Shown here: positions 1-11,850 of the stretch, piece after piece | How positions within the stretch are numbered: position 1 is the stretch's first letter | Layout of the letters: each line of letters begins with the position of its first letter | Assembly: GCA_018340375.1 (NCBI GenBank) | Contig: JAFFJZ010000029.1 | Span: forward strand, 868,001-932,000 | Direction of reading: 5' to 3' | Length of the DNA stretch: 64,000 bases | From: Gonatopus flavifemur | Taxonomy: Eukaryota > Arthropoda > Insecta > Hymenoptera > Dryinidae | Notes under the pieces: generated by a model | The model's database searches: none | Told to the model about the DNA's origin: nothing | What the model saw: only the letters and a program-made list of their open reading frames with translations | Program-made: the position numbers and the translations under genes

Positions 1-259
1 ACATGGTTACGTTCCGGAAATTCGATTGATTCACATCAAGATGTAATTGAGTGTTCGAGCTAATTGTTACGTTATTAGTTACCATCAATGTATCCAAGTG
101 AATCAATACAATACATGATTATTGCCCTCACTGTTCGCTCTATGTATATACATGTGCGGGTACACGCGCGTACAAATCCAGCATATTTGATTTGTGCAAT
201 TATAATGCGTTTGGCATCAGGATGACAGGAGGATCGCAAGATACCTCTCGGGGATTTAC

Positions 260-358
260 CTTGAATATGCTTTGTAATTGAATGAACTGATTTGCAGTTA
301 CTTTTTCCGTTAATTCATCCACGTACACCCCCATGGTAATTCCTGTTCTTGGACTATT
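260..358 (-). CDS. candidate internal exon of an unrecognised host gene
   Basis: A 99-bp stretch on the minus strand reads 33 codons without a stop, beginning NSPRTGITMGVYVDELTEKV and ending QLQSIFK. It has good splice signals on both sides. Upstream (higher coordinates) a long pyrimidine run ends in TTTCAG at 359-361; downstream AAG is followed by GTAAAT at 259-254. Both boundaries fall in phase 0, so the exon can be skipped or included without a frame change. Codon use and composition look protein-like, unlike the surrounding AT-rich DNA. I do not recognise the protein. No partner exon could be paired with it inside the window; the rest of the gene may lie to the left, or beyond long introns to the right. 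A chance open frame between chance splice sites remains possible. Confidence 0.5.
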
Positions 359-1048
359 CTGAAAGAACTGAAACGAATTGAAAGAGAAAAAAGAGGGGAA
401 GATATTCACGAAATTTTTTGAAGATATCTGTGCACCGAGGGAAACAAATCATTGAAACAAGAGAAAAATTATCTCTACTGAAAATCCCATGATACTTATT
501 ATCGGTTCAATTAAGTTAGATTTTCAAATCGAAATTGAATGTGAAAATACTTTATACAACTCATAAAATGTAAAAATTATAATTACAATGAAAACCCAAT
601 TTCTTAGCTTAAAAGAAAATTTTCTTTACCCTCATTCTAATAAATCTTTCTTTCAACCCAGTAAACACACGCACGTTTTAAAAACGTCAAAAACCACACG
701 TTGTGAATTAGTAATATTCTTGCGTTGATTCAACGTAAAAATGTCGCGGCAGATCACGTGTTTTTCAACCATAAAATAACGTCATATCAACGGTTTGAAC
801 ATCGTTTAAAAGACGTCAAATATTGACGTGTCCTAATGATGCTTCTAGAACGTAAATTGAATCCAACAAATTATTTTGAAAACTTTTCATTCAATATCGA
901 GAACAATAGTATTTCTGAGTATTATAGAATTTGGAAAGTATTCCACACTATTGACTATCTTGCTCTTTGTTGAAAATTTAACCATTGTTCGGTTTCGTTC
1001 GACATTTGTAGCAGAATATCTTTAATTGAAGTTCAAACACAAGGTGTT

Positions 1049-2000
1049 CAGATATCTGGGGTACGTATTTAAGAGCAATGGTATGCAAGAGGCACAGATA
1101 AAAGATAGGGTTAGGAAGGCAGGAGAAGTGATGAGGGTAGTTTGGGGAATAGGGGAGAGGATATTTAAGGGCGATTGGAGGAGAAGGATATGGTTATGGG
1201 ATAAACTGGTTGGGAGTGTAATTGAATATGGGGCGGAAATTTGGGGATGGAAAGAACGGGAAGAGGTGGAGAGGTTGCAAGAAAGGTATATGAGGTGGTT
1301 ACTAAAGTTAAATAGGGAGACACCAGGATATATGGTCAGGGAGGAGTTGAAGAGGGACAAAATGAGGATAAGGTTAAAGAAAAGGGCAATAGAGTTTGAG
1401 AGGAAATTAAGGGAGGGTAGGGCGGGAGAGGTGGCTCTGAGATGTAGGAAGGAGATGATGAAAGAAAGGGGTACATCAAAGTGGGAGCAAGAAAGAAGGG
1501 AAGGGTTAGAAGCTGTGAACTTGTTAGAGGTGGTGACGGGGGATATGAGGGTTACGGGGGTGGGAGAAATGGGATGGATGGAAAGGGACAGGGAGATGCA
1601 AGCAATGGAGAGATGGGAAAAGATAGTGGGATCGAGATATAATAGATGGTATAAGGAGGTGATGGTGGAGGGGGTACCTAAGTATTTGAAAGAGGGAGGG
1701 AGAATGGGAAGGGGAAGGAGAATAGCGAGGTTTAGGTTAGGAAATGAGATGAGAGGAGGAAGATACTGGGAGATAGGGGAGGAGGAGAAGAAATGTAGGG
1801 TATGTGGGTTGGAGGAAGAAAACTGGGAGCATGTGTTAGAGGTGTGTATGGGAACGGATGACAGGCAAATAGGGGATCAGATCAGGGAAATATTGGGAGA
1901 GGAGGGGAATGGGGAGGAATGGATGGTTAGGTTGGAGAAAAAGAGGAAGGAAGGATTTGGGGGGGGGGGGAGGGGAATGCATGGATGTATGGAAGGATGA
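1049..2000 (+). pseudogene. C-terminal fragment of a LINE reverse transcriptase polyprotein
   Basis: About 316 codons are open from the 5' break to the stop at 1998-2000. The start matches the end of a reverse transcriptase domain: FRYLGYVF is the usual motif that opens the thumb region. A long basic helical region follows (KDRVRKAGEV onward), then a zinc knuckle, CRVCGLEEENWEHVLEVC, with spacing C-x2-C-x8-H-x4-C, typical of the C-terminus of insect jockey/R1/I-like LINEs. The polymerase core (YADD) and endonuclease are missing because of 5' truncation, so the fragment cannot act on its own. The first few codons before 1049 belong to the target DNA. The open frame suggests a fairly recent insertion. 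Confidence 0.8.
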
Positions 2001-2140
2001 ATGAAATGATCTCTCTCTCTCTCTAAAGAATGATGTGTGGCTAAGGATAAGTAGATTAAGGAGATTAGGTTAAGGAGATAGGTTAAGTTGTATTAGGCTA
2101 AGATAAATGTAAGAAGAGGAGTGTAAGGAGATGTGATGGA

Positions 2141-2169
2141 GGCGCCTGTAAGTTCTGTGAACAGGCGCC
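2141..2169 (+). other. 3'-UTR stem-loop of the LINE
   Basis: GGCGCCTGT at 2141-2149 pairs perfectly with ACAGGCGCC at 2161-2169 around an 11-nt loop. It lies shortly before the CATA tail, the position where many LINEs keep the structure recognised by their own reverse transcriptase. Function here is inferred from position only. Confidence 0.6.
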
Positions 2170-2459
2170 GAAAAGAAATAAATACATACATACATACATA
2201 CATACAAACACAAGGTGTTATAAACACATTCTAAACGCGTGATTCAAACCCGTTCAAAACACGTTTTTTTGAGGTCGTCGTTTGATGGTTAGTTTTGAAT
2301 ATTAGTTTAAATTACACGTCATCAAAACGTAATTTCTGGTCGTCTATTTCCCTATCAAATTTCAACTAAAAATCAACGTTATGAAATCAACGACTGACGT
2401 CCGTTTGACAGTCTAACGTTCTTTCAACGTTGAAATAACGTGTGTGTGTTTATTGGGAA

Positions 2460-4260
2460 TGGACAAAAATTCAGTTCAATGGAAAAAAGTTTCATCAAAT
2501 TAAAACCAAGAGTTTCCAAATTGACACAGAAATATATTCTTTCCTAAATTCGAAAAATATGATTTGAATTAAATGGGAAATTTTTCCATTTCAATGTGAT
2601 AAGGGAAAAGTCGTGAAAGCAAATCCACATTCCAAGGTAGAAAATGTCTAACGTTTCAAGTTGATATCTATATAAAATACTGAATTGATATTTGGAAGAA
2701 TTGAAATATCTAGAGGGAAGTATTAATCGGAAAACTCAATATGAAAGTATAATTGGGAGTTATATGTACAAGTAATTTAATTAAATTGATATCTTCCATT
2801 TTATTCAGTGTGAGCCTCATAATCATTCAATTAATGTTCCAATAATCAAAATTGTTGGAAAATATGATATGATTGGAATTATTATCATGAATGGTAAGGT
2901 GATGCAAAAACTTAGCATAAAATACATTAGGGAAGAGGTACATTGAGGGATAATACTCTAGTAGAAATTTTGGACGGGAAAATACCAGGGCCTGGCAAGG
3001 CATGCCTGATTTCTTATCAGGTCCTCATCAGGTCTCGTTACGATTTCCCCTATTTTGCTCGATGTTATGGAAATTTCATCCGAACCCTATTATACCCCTG
3101 CTTTACAACCTTATTTGAATCCTATTAGGGAAGTCAGATCAGTCCCTTGTGAGAGCCTAATGAGATTTTCCTCTTTCACGGCTTCCGGATTCTAACCTGA
3201 TCAGGACCTTATTCAAAATAGGGTATCACCTTGTGTCCACGAAATTTTTTGCCATTTTCTAAGACTTACCACAAACGATAGAAACATTTTTGAAATATGA
3301 GGTTTTGTGCATATGGAAGCACTAATCTTTGAGTACCAGAAACACATTTTATCATATTTTTACAATACAAAATGGCGGCATGTCAGCACATTCAAAATAA
3401 GTCTATAGCCCTCAAGGGGCACTTTGACACTTTGAAAAAATCGAATTTCTTACCTTTTTCAACAGTTTGTACCCTCAAGAATATCCTTCCAAAATTCCAA
3501 GGCCATATTTCAAATATTATCAGAATGCCAGCCTGCTAAAGAGCAAATGGTTGCCTCTCAAATTTACAAGCAAAAAAATTACTTGTACTTACCACAATTT
3601 GGAATGAGATTTGTGACAGAGACAATTTTGGAGTGTAATTTACTGCAATTGACATCAAATGTACTCTAATATAGTTGAAATCACCACATTTTGTTCGGAA
3701 TATTAATAGAAAGTGTCCCGAAGTGTGAATCGATATTTTAAAATTTGCTGCCATCATAACTCGAAGAGCAGTCAACCGATTGACTTGAAATTTTAACTGA
3801 GTGTTCTCGGGTGTATTTCTCCTACGGTGAACCACGATCTTTTTGATTGGATAATAATTGTCGATTTGACATCGGACAAACGACCATTTTGTAGGCAAAA
3901 AAACATAGTTTTTTTCAAAACACTGCCATTTTGTCAGATTTCGATATTTTTCAAAAATTCCGGTTCACACCCAGAGAAATGGTTTACTTGAATATGAACC
4001 TACTAGAGATTTAATTGTATCTAATAAAATTTTATTTGATTCGAGTGAATTTTATTCGGAATGAATAAAAATTTATTCGGATGAAATAAATTGTTCATTT
4101 GATCCAACTAAAACTCTAGTAGGTTCATATATAAATAGACATTGTAGTTGAGTCAAATAAATTTTAGTTGATTCAAACAAATTTTCGTTGAACCAAACAA
4201 ATTTTCGTTGAATCAAATAAATCCAGGTATACCATTTTAGTCCTTCTATTTTCTGAAAAA
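2460..4260. other. AT-rich DNA with old diffuse repeats
   Basis: No gene seen. At 2958-3235 there are recurring words such as CCTGATCAGG and a CTCTAGTAGAAAT end like that of the element at 55057. At 3967-4235 is a block built on AATCAAACAAATTTT-like words with a weak inverted match between AGAAATGGTTTAC and its far end, probably a worn inverted-repeat element. 3536-3960 looks like old dispersed repeat sequence with no intact frame. Confidence 0.4.
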
Positions 4261-4356
4261 ATAGGTGATCTCGGAGGAAATTTTCTCCGCTGTATATATA
4301 TATATATACCTCATTTTCTCCGCAGTCTTTGAAAATTCGCTATCTTGCCTCGGATC

Positions 4357-4720
4357 GATGGATTATCATGAAACATGGGTCCTAGGGGTTTCCGAGGGTG
4401 CTGAATCCGAATCTGGAGTCGAATCCCGAATCCAAGGTAATGGATCCAAGATGGCGGACGTGAATTTAGTCAATTTTGCATTTGTGGACAGATTTATATG
4501 AAACATGGGTTCTAGGGGTTTCGGAGGGGGCTGGATCCAAATCTGACGTCCGAAACGAATTCAAGATGGCGAATCCAATATGGCACACGTGAATATAGTC
4601 ATTCCGGCTCTAATGAACAAAATCATATTGTTATATGGAACAAGGGTTTTAGGGATTTTCCAGGGTGCTGGATCAAATTCTGGGTTCCAATGTTGAAAGA
4701 AAATAATAATTTCGATCTTC
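4357..4720 (+). repeat. degenerate tandem repeat, about 130-bp unit
   Basis: The phrase AACATGGGT-CTAGGGGTTTC recurs at about 4368 and 4498, with a worn third copy near 4635. The units contain GGATCCAAGATGGCGG-like words, making this a distant relative of the 121-bp arrays at 41.3-42.3 and 59.6-60.0 kb. A short TA run (about 4294-4310) lies just before it. Confidence 0.5.
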
Positions 4721-5894
4721 CCGTGTGAGCTTTGCTGCATCCGAAGACTCTTCAAGAGCTGATGACGTTATCACAACTGCGCACTAGTGAGAATCCAAAA
4801 GTGAAGGGAGTAGCTACTGAAACAAATGACGCCTGGGAATATTCGGATTCATTTCTAAATTACGCGGAAATAACCCTTCGCTACGCTCATCACGCTTAAG
4901 AGGGGGAGCTCCTCCAGAACTTTCAAATTTTGCATTTTTGGTTTTTTGCTTTAAAAATTCAATTACAACCTTAAGAATATATTCCCAATGTTTTAAGCCC
5001 AATATGAGTGACCTGGGCTTAACAATAGGCTTGGAATGTAAGATTTTCGCAGACTTGTACGATAGCAATCGAGTACGGAGACAAGAGCGACGTTCGTTAA
5101 CATGGACAAAAGAGGCCAGAACTGCACAGAAAGAAAAGAATGCGGCCGTAATGAATGATTTTCACGAAGTAGAAGGTTTGCTTTATGATCCTGGTATCGC
5201 GGATCAAGCTTGGGTAACTATAAATTGCTCTTAATTCTACTTTACAAGAACTTTAGAGGCGTTTTTCTCAAAACATGTTTTTTTCCGCGCCGGGGACTAT
5301 AACTCAAAAAGTACTTGAGATATCAACTTGAAATTTTCCACAGATATTGTTCAACGTATTGGCCTCAGCATATACCTAAAAGTTTGCATAAATTATAACT
5401 AAAAATATTGTTTACAACAATTTGTTCATGAAAGAAAAAAAGGTTCAATTTTGTTCTTTTTGTGTCCAAATTTTCAATTTTTTTTTTTTGTTAAAAGTAG
5501 GTATATGCTGAGCGGGATAACTTATTCTAATGGGAAAATTTTGGTGGATTGATTGCAGTTGACTACAAGAGGCTGGGCATTCCCCGGCGCAAAATGAAGG
5601 AGCCAAGTTTCAGCAGCTGTAACTCCCTCATTTTGTTTTTTTTTGTTATGAAAAAATTCATATGAATGAATTAAAACTTCAATTATAATGAATTGTTCCT
5701 TTGAGCACGATAAATACTCTCAACTTTCTGTGAAAAATCATTGAAAAACCTGTTGTCTGGAGGAGTTGCCCCTCGTGAATTACTTTCAGCTTACGTTTTC
5801 GTCACGCTTCCAGGCTTTATTTTCACCAGGACAATTGAAATTCTACAGATCTGTAGGTACATGTTTTCGCATCATTTGGGGATGGTATAAGGGA
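4721..5894. other. dispersed repeat sequence, no convincing gene
   Basis: A plus-strand frame at about 5015-5234 reads a protein-like segment (FADLYDSNRVRRQERRSL, then EVEGLLYDPGIAD) ending in TAA. It has no start or splice context that I trust and may be a relic of a transposon gene. The rest is repeat-like filler, including a GC-rich word with CGCTACGCTC near 4880. Confidence 0.3.
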
Positions 5895-5896
5895 TG

Positions 5897-6111
5897 CCCA
5901 GATAGCAATTTAACCTTGCTGCAATGTTGTCAGGCAAGCTTGTGACAAGGTTGATATAAGCCTTCTAGTTGACACACGACAAGGGTACAAGCTTTACAAA
6001 CCTTTGCAGCAGGGCTATAGCAACCTTACATTGACAAGGTTGTCAATAACAAGCCAAAAAAATCGAATGACAAGTGTGACAGGGTTATGACAAGCCTACA
6101 TGTTATCTGGG
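5897..6111. mobile_element. CCCAGATAG inverted-repeat element (TG duplication)
   Basis: CCCAGATAGC at 5897 and TTATCTGGG ending at 6111 are inverted ends, flanked by TG at 5895-5896 and 6112-6113. The 215-bp interior is made of repeats of ACAAGG/CCTTGT and TTGTCA words. It shares its end sequence with 49958-50204. Confidence 0.75.
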
Positions 6112-6224
6112 TGGTAGGCAATAAGTTCCAGGCTTTCTGAACATTACATTTACAAAGTTTCTCAATTGAGGGAAAAACCGATGAGTGCCTTTCTACATAT
6201 CCCCGGATATTTGAATTGTTCAAA

Positions 6225-6340
6225 ATGCGAGCGAAGCGAGCATATGTGGGCTACGATCTATTCAAAATGAGCGAAGCGAATTTTGAAGGGGGTCGGACTC
6301 CTGAGCGAAGCGAAGCAGTCAGGGGACGGAGCCCTCCGGT
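6225..6340. repeat. GAGCGAAGCGAA-type short repeats
   Basis: The words GCGAGCGAAGCGAGC, GAGCGAAGCGAA and GAGCGAAGCGAAGC recur within about 100 bp, beside a GC-rich stretch (GGGGACGGAGCCCTCC). This looks like part of a dispersed repeat rather than a gene. Confidence 0.5.
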
Positions 6341-9300
6341 TCTCATTTCAGCCACTTAAGCGACCGGTATGGTGGCAGCAGTTGGAGAACTTTTTTTTTT
6401 ACGCCTCCGAAGGCAGCGCATAAGTTACTCGTATGTCGATATTTTTGTACCAAAAAATTATATAATATAGTTGAGGTATAAGTGAATATATCCTCGAAGT
6501 TTCAGAACATTCAATGGAATACTTTTTTTTCAAAAAATTCCGAAAACTCACATGAGTTTTGAGCGTTTACAGTGGTATAGCCCCTTAATTTACATGGGCG
6601 TGCCGCTACAGGTCACAATTCTGAATGTAGGACAAAAAACTGAAAAGTTCCTCAAAATATAGCCCAAAATCTAGCGAACATCGTAGGATTTTTCCGAAAA
6701 ACTGATTTCAAATGAAATGGCATTGATTTGAATTTGTTTTCGACTTTTTCTGTGTCAAACCAATCGAAAATCCCCCATAAAATCTGTCGTATTCAATTCA
6801 TCGAAAAAATAGCATGAGCATGGGCATAATTTAAGTAACATATTGTTATGTATAATTGTGAAATATCAACATCAAGAATTGCGGAAAAAAATTGATGTAA
6901 TAATAAAAGAATTGAAAGGAAAAAATGATCATATTCACATCACAAGCTAATTCACATTCAAAAAGAAAAAATTCCTCACGTCTCAAGTCGATATTTTTTT
7001 TGAATTTCAAATTAACAGTCTGGATATAATTTGAAGTATCATTGAATAGATTTTATAATTTGGGATTATATGTGATTTTTATACTTTTTCAATTATGAGC
7101 ATCATCAACATATTATTATACAGAAAAATAATCAAATTACATTATGAAAAAATGTGAAGTAACTACTTCGTAGCCAACGTGATGAAATTTAAAAAATCGA
7201 AGTAATTAAATAAGCAGTGAATAATCAATCGAAAATAATCTTCCAATAATTACATGGTACCCATAAAATTATGTAGCTGTGAAAAAATTGATCTATACAT
7301 TGCATCAATTGAAGAAAATGTACCTTCCAATTATTAAAACAATTAATGTAATATTATGAATTATGAATTGTATTGAAAAGTTCTTCAGTGTTCTTTGGAT
7401 TCTCCAGACAGAAATTCCTCTTCCGAGTAAAATAATTGCATCAAATGATGAGGTATCGAAAGGATAGGGAGGTATAATTCAACTCTCGAGGATGATAATG
7501 GATAAGTTCAAAATCATCGAATGAAGAAATTCTGATATAATCAATAAAATTCGGACTCCTTCATTCATAAAATTATTATGGAATTGTTGATGTATTGATT
7601 CGCGAATTGCGTCTCGTTATTATTCAACAAACATTAAAATGAATAAAAAGTGTTGATCAATACTTTATGCAGGCAAAATTTAATTAATGAAAACAAATGA
7701 AATAAAAATGTAGACATTCTGAACAATTTCAAAATATCAATAGAAAGCACTCATAACCATGATTTTACTATGAGTGAATGACAAGGAACTTTCATCATAA
7801 CGAGGAGTAGGTTTATGAATCAGATAATTGAAGAAAAACACAATAACCAATTGGAATAAAATAATTGGGTTGAAATAAATATAAAATCTAATAAAATATA
7901 TATATCGTATACCATATGGATGAAAATTGAATTAAAATAATTAAAGTAACAGCGGAGTTAGATAATAGGAAAGGAGTGTTTGTTTCATTTCAAGTGCTAG
8001 CAAACAATATAAAATACACGTAATATTCCATAATGAGCAAGAAATGTCAAAATATACGTAGTAATTGATAAAGTGCTCGGACGTTTAAAAGCTGAAACGA
8101 ATAAAAGAAAAAATATCAATAAAACGGATTGATTATTTTAAATTGACAACTCCTGTGATCAATTCAACTCATTGTCTTAGTCACTATTGAAAGTAATTGG
8201 TTTTTCATACTGCGATTGATTCGACAGATCGAAACTTTCTCCTCAGTCATCTGATAAATCAATTTGATATAGAGGCAATTCAGTTGATGAAGTTCCACGG
8301 ACTAGTCAGATGACTAATAATGGGTTGCTGCCCCTCGTAGGACAATTTACACCGTGCGTCGATACGACTGATACCTCGGAAATCAAGCGTGAAGATCGAA
8401 TTCGAAAATGAGGCATGCCCAATCATGAACGAGTCCAGGTCGGATGAGGTTGACTCTCGAGTTGGCCTGATAAAAATCCGATAGAATAACTCCACATCAG
8501 GTCCTTATATATTCGCCTTGAAGATGTTTACGACCGTGTAAGAAGATCCATACCTCACCGGGATCTGATGAATAATCCTGACATGAAATATTGATTGTGA
8601 TCAATTGCCATTGATCCTCATCGGGGCCTGATAGTTTCATCTCGGGTAAACATTTCTCCACATACGCAACAAAATGAAACCGGTAATCAGAACCAGATCG
8701 AGCTTTCCCTGAAAATCCTAAGAACTCTCTTTCCTTCTTGTTATTGAATAAAAATCAGAGGAAAAAAAAGAATAGTGCCATTTCCTAAATGTTGATACGA
8801 TTCGATTCATCATCAATTCGTAAAATACCTCCGATCTCCACGCGGATTGTTTTCCAATATACATTCAAAAACGGATTCTCACTCAATCTAATTCACAAAC
8901 TACGGACGAATAACTGAGAAGCGTTTCCAATTTCAATACCTCTAGTGCTCGAACGATTTGCTTATTTCAAGATGAATATCTTTGGGACGGCGAGATCATC
9001 CAATAAACGAATATCATCGAAACAGAAACGAGCATATTGGTTGTGTCATAGAACGACAACAATGAAACAGTAGGAGAGTTTATGAGTAAACGTGTCGTCT
9101 GGCTTCTCATGTATACACGAAAGTTTGCTCTTGGACAAGAACCACCGTCCCGGGTTCGCTATTCGCTTCTGGCTTTGATAACCTGTTAGAAGCATAGGGA
9201 GACCCAGTAAGAGTCGAGTCATTCCTCCTTCGCTTCACGTGCAATTACTTCTCTTGCAATGGGCATAAACGTTATTGCGAGTTTGACTTCACGGTGCGAC

Positions 9301-10151
9301 AGTCGTCAGAGCCACTAACAGTCCACGCCAGTTCTCCCTCTCTGGTATAACTCGAAAATCGTGACTGCTTCCTACCCTCATGTAGATTCGTCCATTTTCC
9401 CCAGGGGTGGTATCCATCTCCGCGGTTGATTTTTTCTCCCATTCCTTCGATCTTCCCTTTTTCGCGCCATTGGTTCACTTAGAACCACGATTTATCTCGT
9501 GAGGAAAAAAGAAGAAATTTGGCACTTGGGTACACTTACTTAACAACATACAACTCGTTTATCTGCATTATAAATATCCTACAATATACGTTGTGTACAT
9601 AAATTGCAACGTCTCACCTTTTCGCGAGACCTTTTCTGATCACTCGTTTGGATCGAATATTCATTTCCTCTGTTGAAAAAAAAAACCAGTTCAATGTAAT
9701 TAGAACAGTTCATATTTTCTCCTCTCCTCTCAGAAGTATATCGTGTTTCAATATTTCTCTTGAGATCAATGTTGACTTTTGATCACGAGAACGAATGAAC
9801 GAGTAGACCTTCGGAGAAACGAAAATCTCATTGAATCACATCAATTTTCATAAATATATCTACGTCTCACTCGATGCTGCATCATATTTGTTCTATATTT
9901 TCCATATCGGTTCATATGTGCATGGATGCACCTATGTCTCACCTTGGACTTTTGACCCAGAAAAATCAAATGGATATCCATTTATCAGGATACTAGGGTG
10001 ACCTGCCAAATCAGAAGCATGAAATTGTTGAGAACAAATGTATATGTGGATGAACGCAGGCACGTTATGCTTTCGGCGAAATAGATGAATAGATGGTTAG
10101 ATGGATGGAAATTTGTTTGTAGTATTTGTGCTGTACAACGCTACCCTTTGA

Positions 10152-10152
<1 letters not shown>
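6341..10152. other. AT-rich DNA, no gene seen
   Basis: I see no coding or RNA gene. 8280-8650 contains recurring CCTGAT/ATCAGG words and may be an old inverted-repeat element. 9120-9480 is somewhat richer in GC but its frames lack convincing splice signals. Confidence 0.45.

Positions 10153-10193
<41 letters not shown>
10153..10193. repeat. (TA)n microsatellite
   Basis: About twenty uninterrupted TA units; the open frame across it is a by-product of the repeat. Confidence 0.95.
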
Positions 10194-10197
<4 letters not shown>

Positions 10198-11585
10198 GTG
10201 TACATGCGGTATAAATGTAGAAATAGAATAATAGATACGTGCTGTGGAATAATATACAATGCCAGTATCAAGGTTTTATGAATTTCCTAATAGTTTCATG
10301 ATTCGAGGTACAGGATATTAATAATAAACGACCATACGATTGCGATTGGGGATCATTTATACCAAGATTGTCGAATTTTAGAAAGAATTGCTGGCTACTT
10401 TGAGAAATACATCAAAAATAAATGAAAAGAGGAAGAGAAAAAGAGATATGGGTGGGACGGTAATGTACTCGCAGAACTGGTGTGTTTCTCCATTCTCCAG
10501 TTGTATAAACGCATCATAAATTTGGCTCGGCCAACAGCCACGGCAGTGGTTGTTTTATGCTCTCTGGGCAGAAACCTGGCCGCGGGTAATTCTGCAATGC
10601 GGTTGAAGGTACCATCTATAGGTGGGACGAGCTCACCTCTCACCTACCGTCACAATACCTCTGTTTTCAACCTTCCTCAAGGTGCCTTGGTAACCACACA
10701 TTTTTTTCCCTTTTTGACTTACAGACGACCCCTTTCACCCTATATAATCTTTTCCTTTCCCTCTTCAATCCTCTGGATTGCTCCAGTCCAACGGTGCTAA
10801 GCTACTTTCTTTATCCCACAGTCCACTGAGCTATTTCTGGGATTTACTCTTCGTCGTGTGGAAAACATAAAAATAGGGAAGAAATTCGAGAGGATGAGAT
10901 CAGGTTATTCTATCAAGTTTTTTTATTACACCCCTATGATTTTTCTCCTTGCATTGTATTCTTTACATTTTGTATTTCACCTTATTATAGAATGCAATTA
11001 CCCTGCAGAGTAGAATTATTATTCAAAGATAGGGATCTGTTTTTTAATTAAATATGGATCACTCCCCATATTTTCGTTCTATTTCTTTTACATGGAATAC
11101 AATAATGTTTATGAAAGCTGAAGAACACTGGATTTTCGAGGATCGTTACCTCTGGTAATCTGGAGTATCAACAGCGTTAAGGAATATATAACTGTATTAT
11201 CGCAGGATTTGATACTGTATTTTGTTCTTCATTTATCTTCAAAATTCCACTTAATTCTCCATTTTCTCCAGTCTTTTGTTTATATATCCACTTCTGAACT
11301 TGCTATGTACAGTATTTGGATAAACGATGGAATCAGAGATATGATTAATCATGGATCACTCCTTGTGTTTCAATTGTATTACAAGGATAAAAGATACTTT
11401 GTTTTATACAAGAATGAACTCTGTGTATATCTTAATTGAATCTCAACAAAATATAGAATTTGTTCATATAGAATGAGTGGGAGAGTTAATTATTGATGCA
11501 TTTTAGGTAACACAAGAGACAGCTGATGGGGGAAGTTCGGGAATAATATTGTGAATTGCTTTGTAACGCTGTTGGAAATACATTT
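10194..11585. other. no gene seen
   Basis: Mixed-composition DNA with pyrimidine-rich runs near 10700-10800. No feature I can support. Confidence 0.4.
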
Positions 11586-11589
11586 CAAA

Positions 11590-11850
11590 GAGCCGAGTGT
11601 TGGCCCAATCGTTGTGCACAAGTTTTTACACATTACGAATTCGAAAGTCACTGAATCGCAACACTGTGACCCTTATATGTACAATGTTGGCACAATTGTT
11701 CCAAGTCAACGCTTGTTTTCACATTCCTCCCAAACTTGCGCCAAATGCAATGGCTACTCTCGAGAGATTAAAACTTTTCCCATGACCGAGCGATCATTTG
11801 AAACATCGGGACAATCAATTAGCCAAAGTATGTTTCTGGAACATGTGCTA
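11590..11850 (+). repeat. dispersed repeat, copy A (see 23495-23820)
   Basis: GCCCAATCGTTGTGCAC at about 11604 and following sequence match, at roughly two thirds identity by eye, GCCCAATGGTTATGCAC at about 23508 and its continuation. Both keep the order of the words TTGCGCCAA and GCAATG further on. The 125-codon frame across it is most likely chance. Confidence 0.45.

Larger units (their letters stand above)
1049..2204 (+). mobile_element. 5'-truncated non-LTR retrotransposon (LINE)
   Basis: A 15-bp target duplication, CAAACACAAGGTGTT, lies at 1034-1048 and 2205-2219. The insert carries the C-terminal part of a LINE ORF and a 3' UTR ending in a run of CATA units (about 2184-2204). This is the normal form of a target-primed insertion that stopped before reaching the 5' end. 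The coding strand is extremely purine-rich and includes a G run near 1960-1972. Clade cannot be fixed from the C-terminal part alone; jockey/R1/I-like elements of insects have this layout. Confidence 0.85.
657..2457. mobile_element. CCCAG-ended inverted-repeat element (AA duplication), split by a LINE
   Basis: The ends match as inverted repeats: CCCAGTAAACACACGCACG at 657 and, reversed, CCCAATAAACACACACACG ending at 2457. Both sides are flanked by AA (655-656 and 2458-2459). The interior is rich in the word AACGT/ACGTT and TTGACGT. The LINE fragment 1049-2204 and its 15-bp duplication interrupt it; without these the element is about 630 bp. No coding capacity of its own, so it is a non-autonomous DNA transposon. 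Superfamily is not certain. Confidence 0.75.

Noticed and set aside
3536..3898. 120-codon minus frame
   Set aside because: Lies in old dispersed repeat sequence with phrases common to such filler; no domain.
10065..10271. 68-codon minus frame
   Set aside because: Produced by the TA microsatellite.
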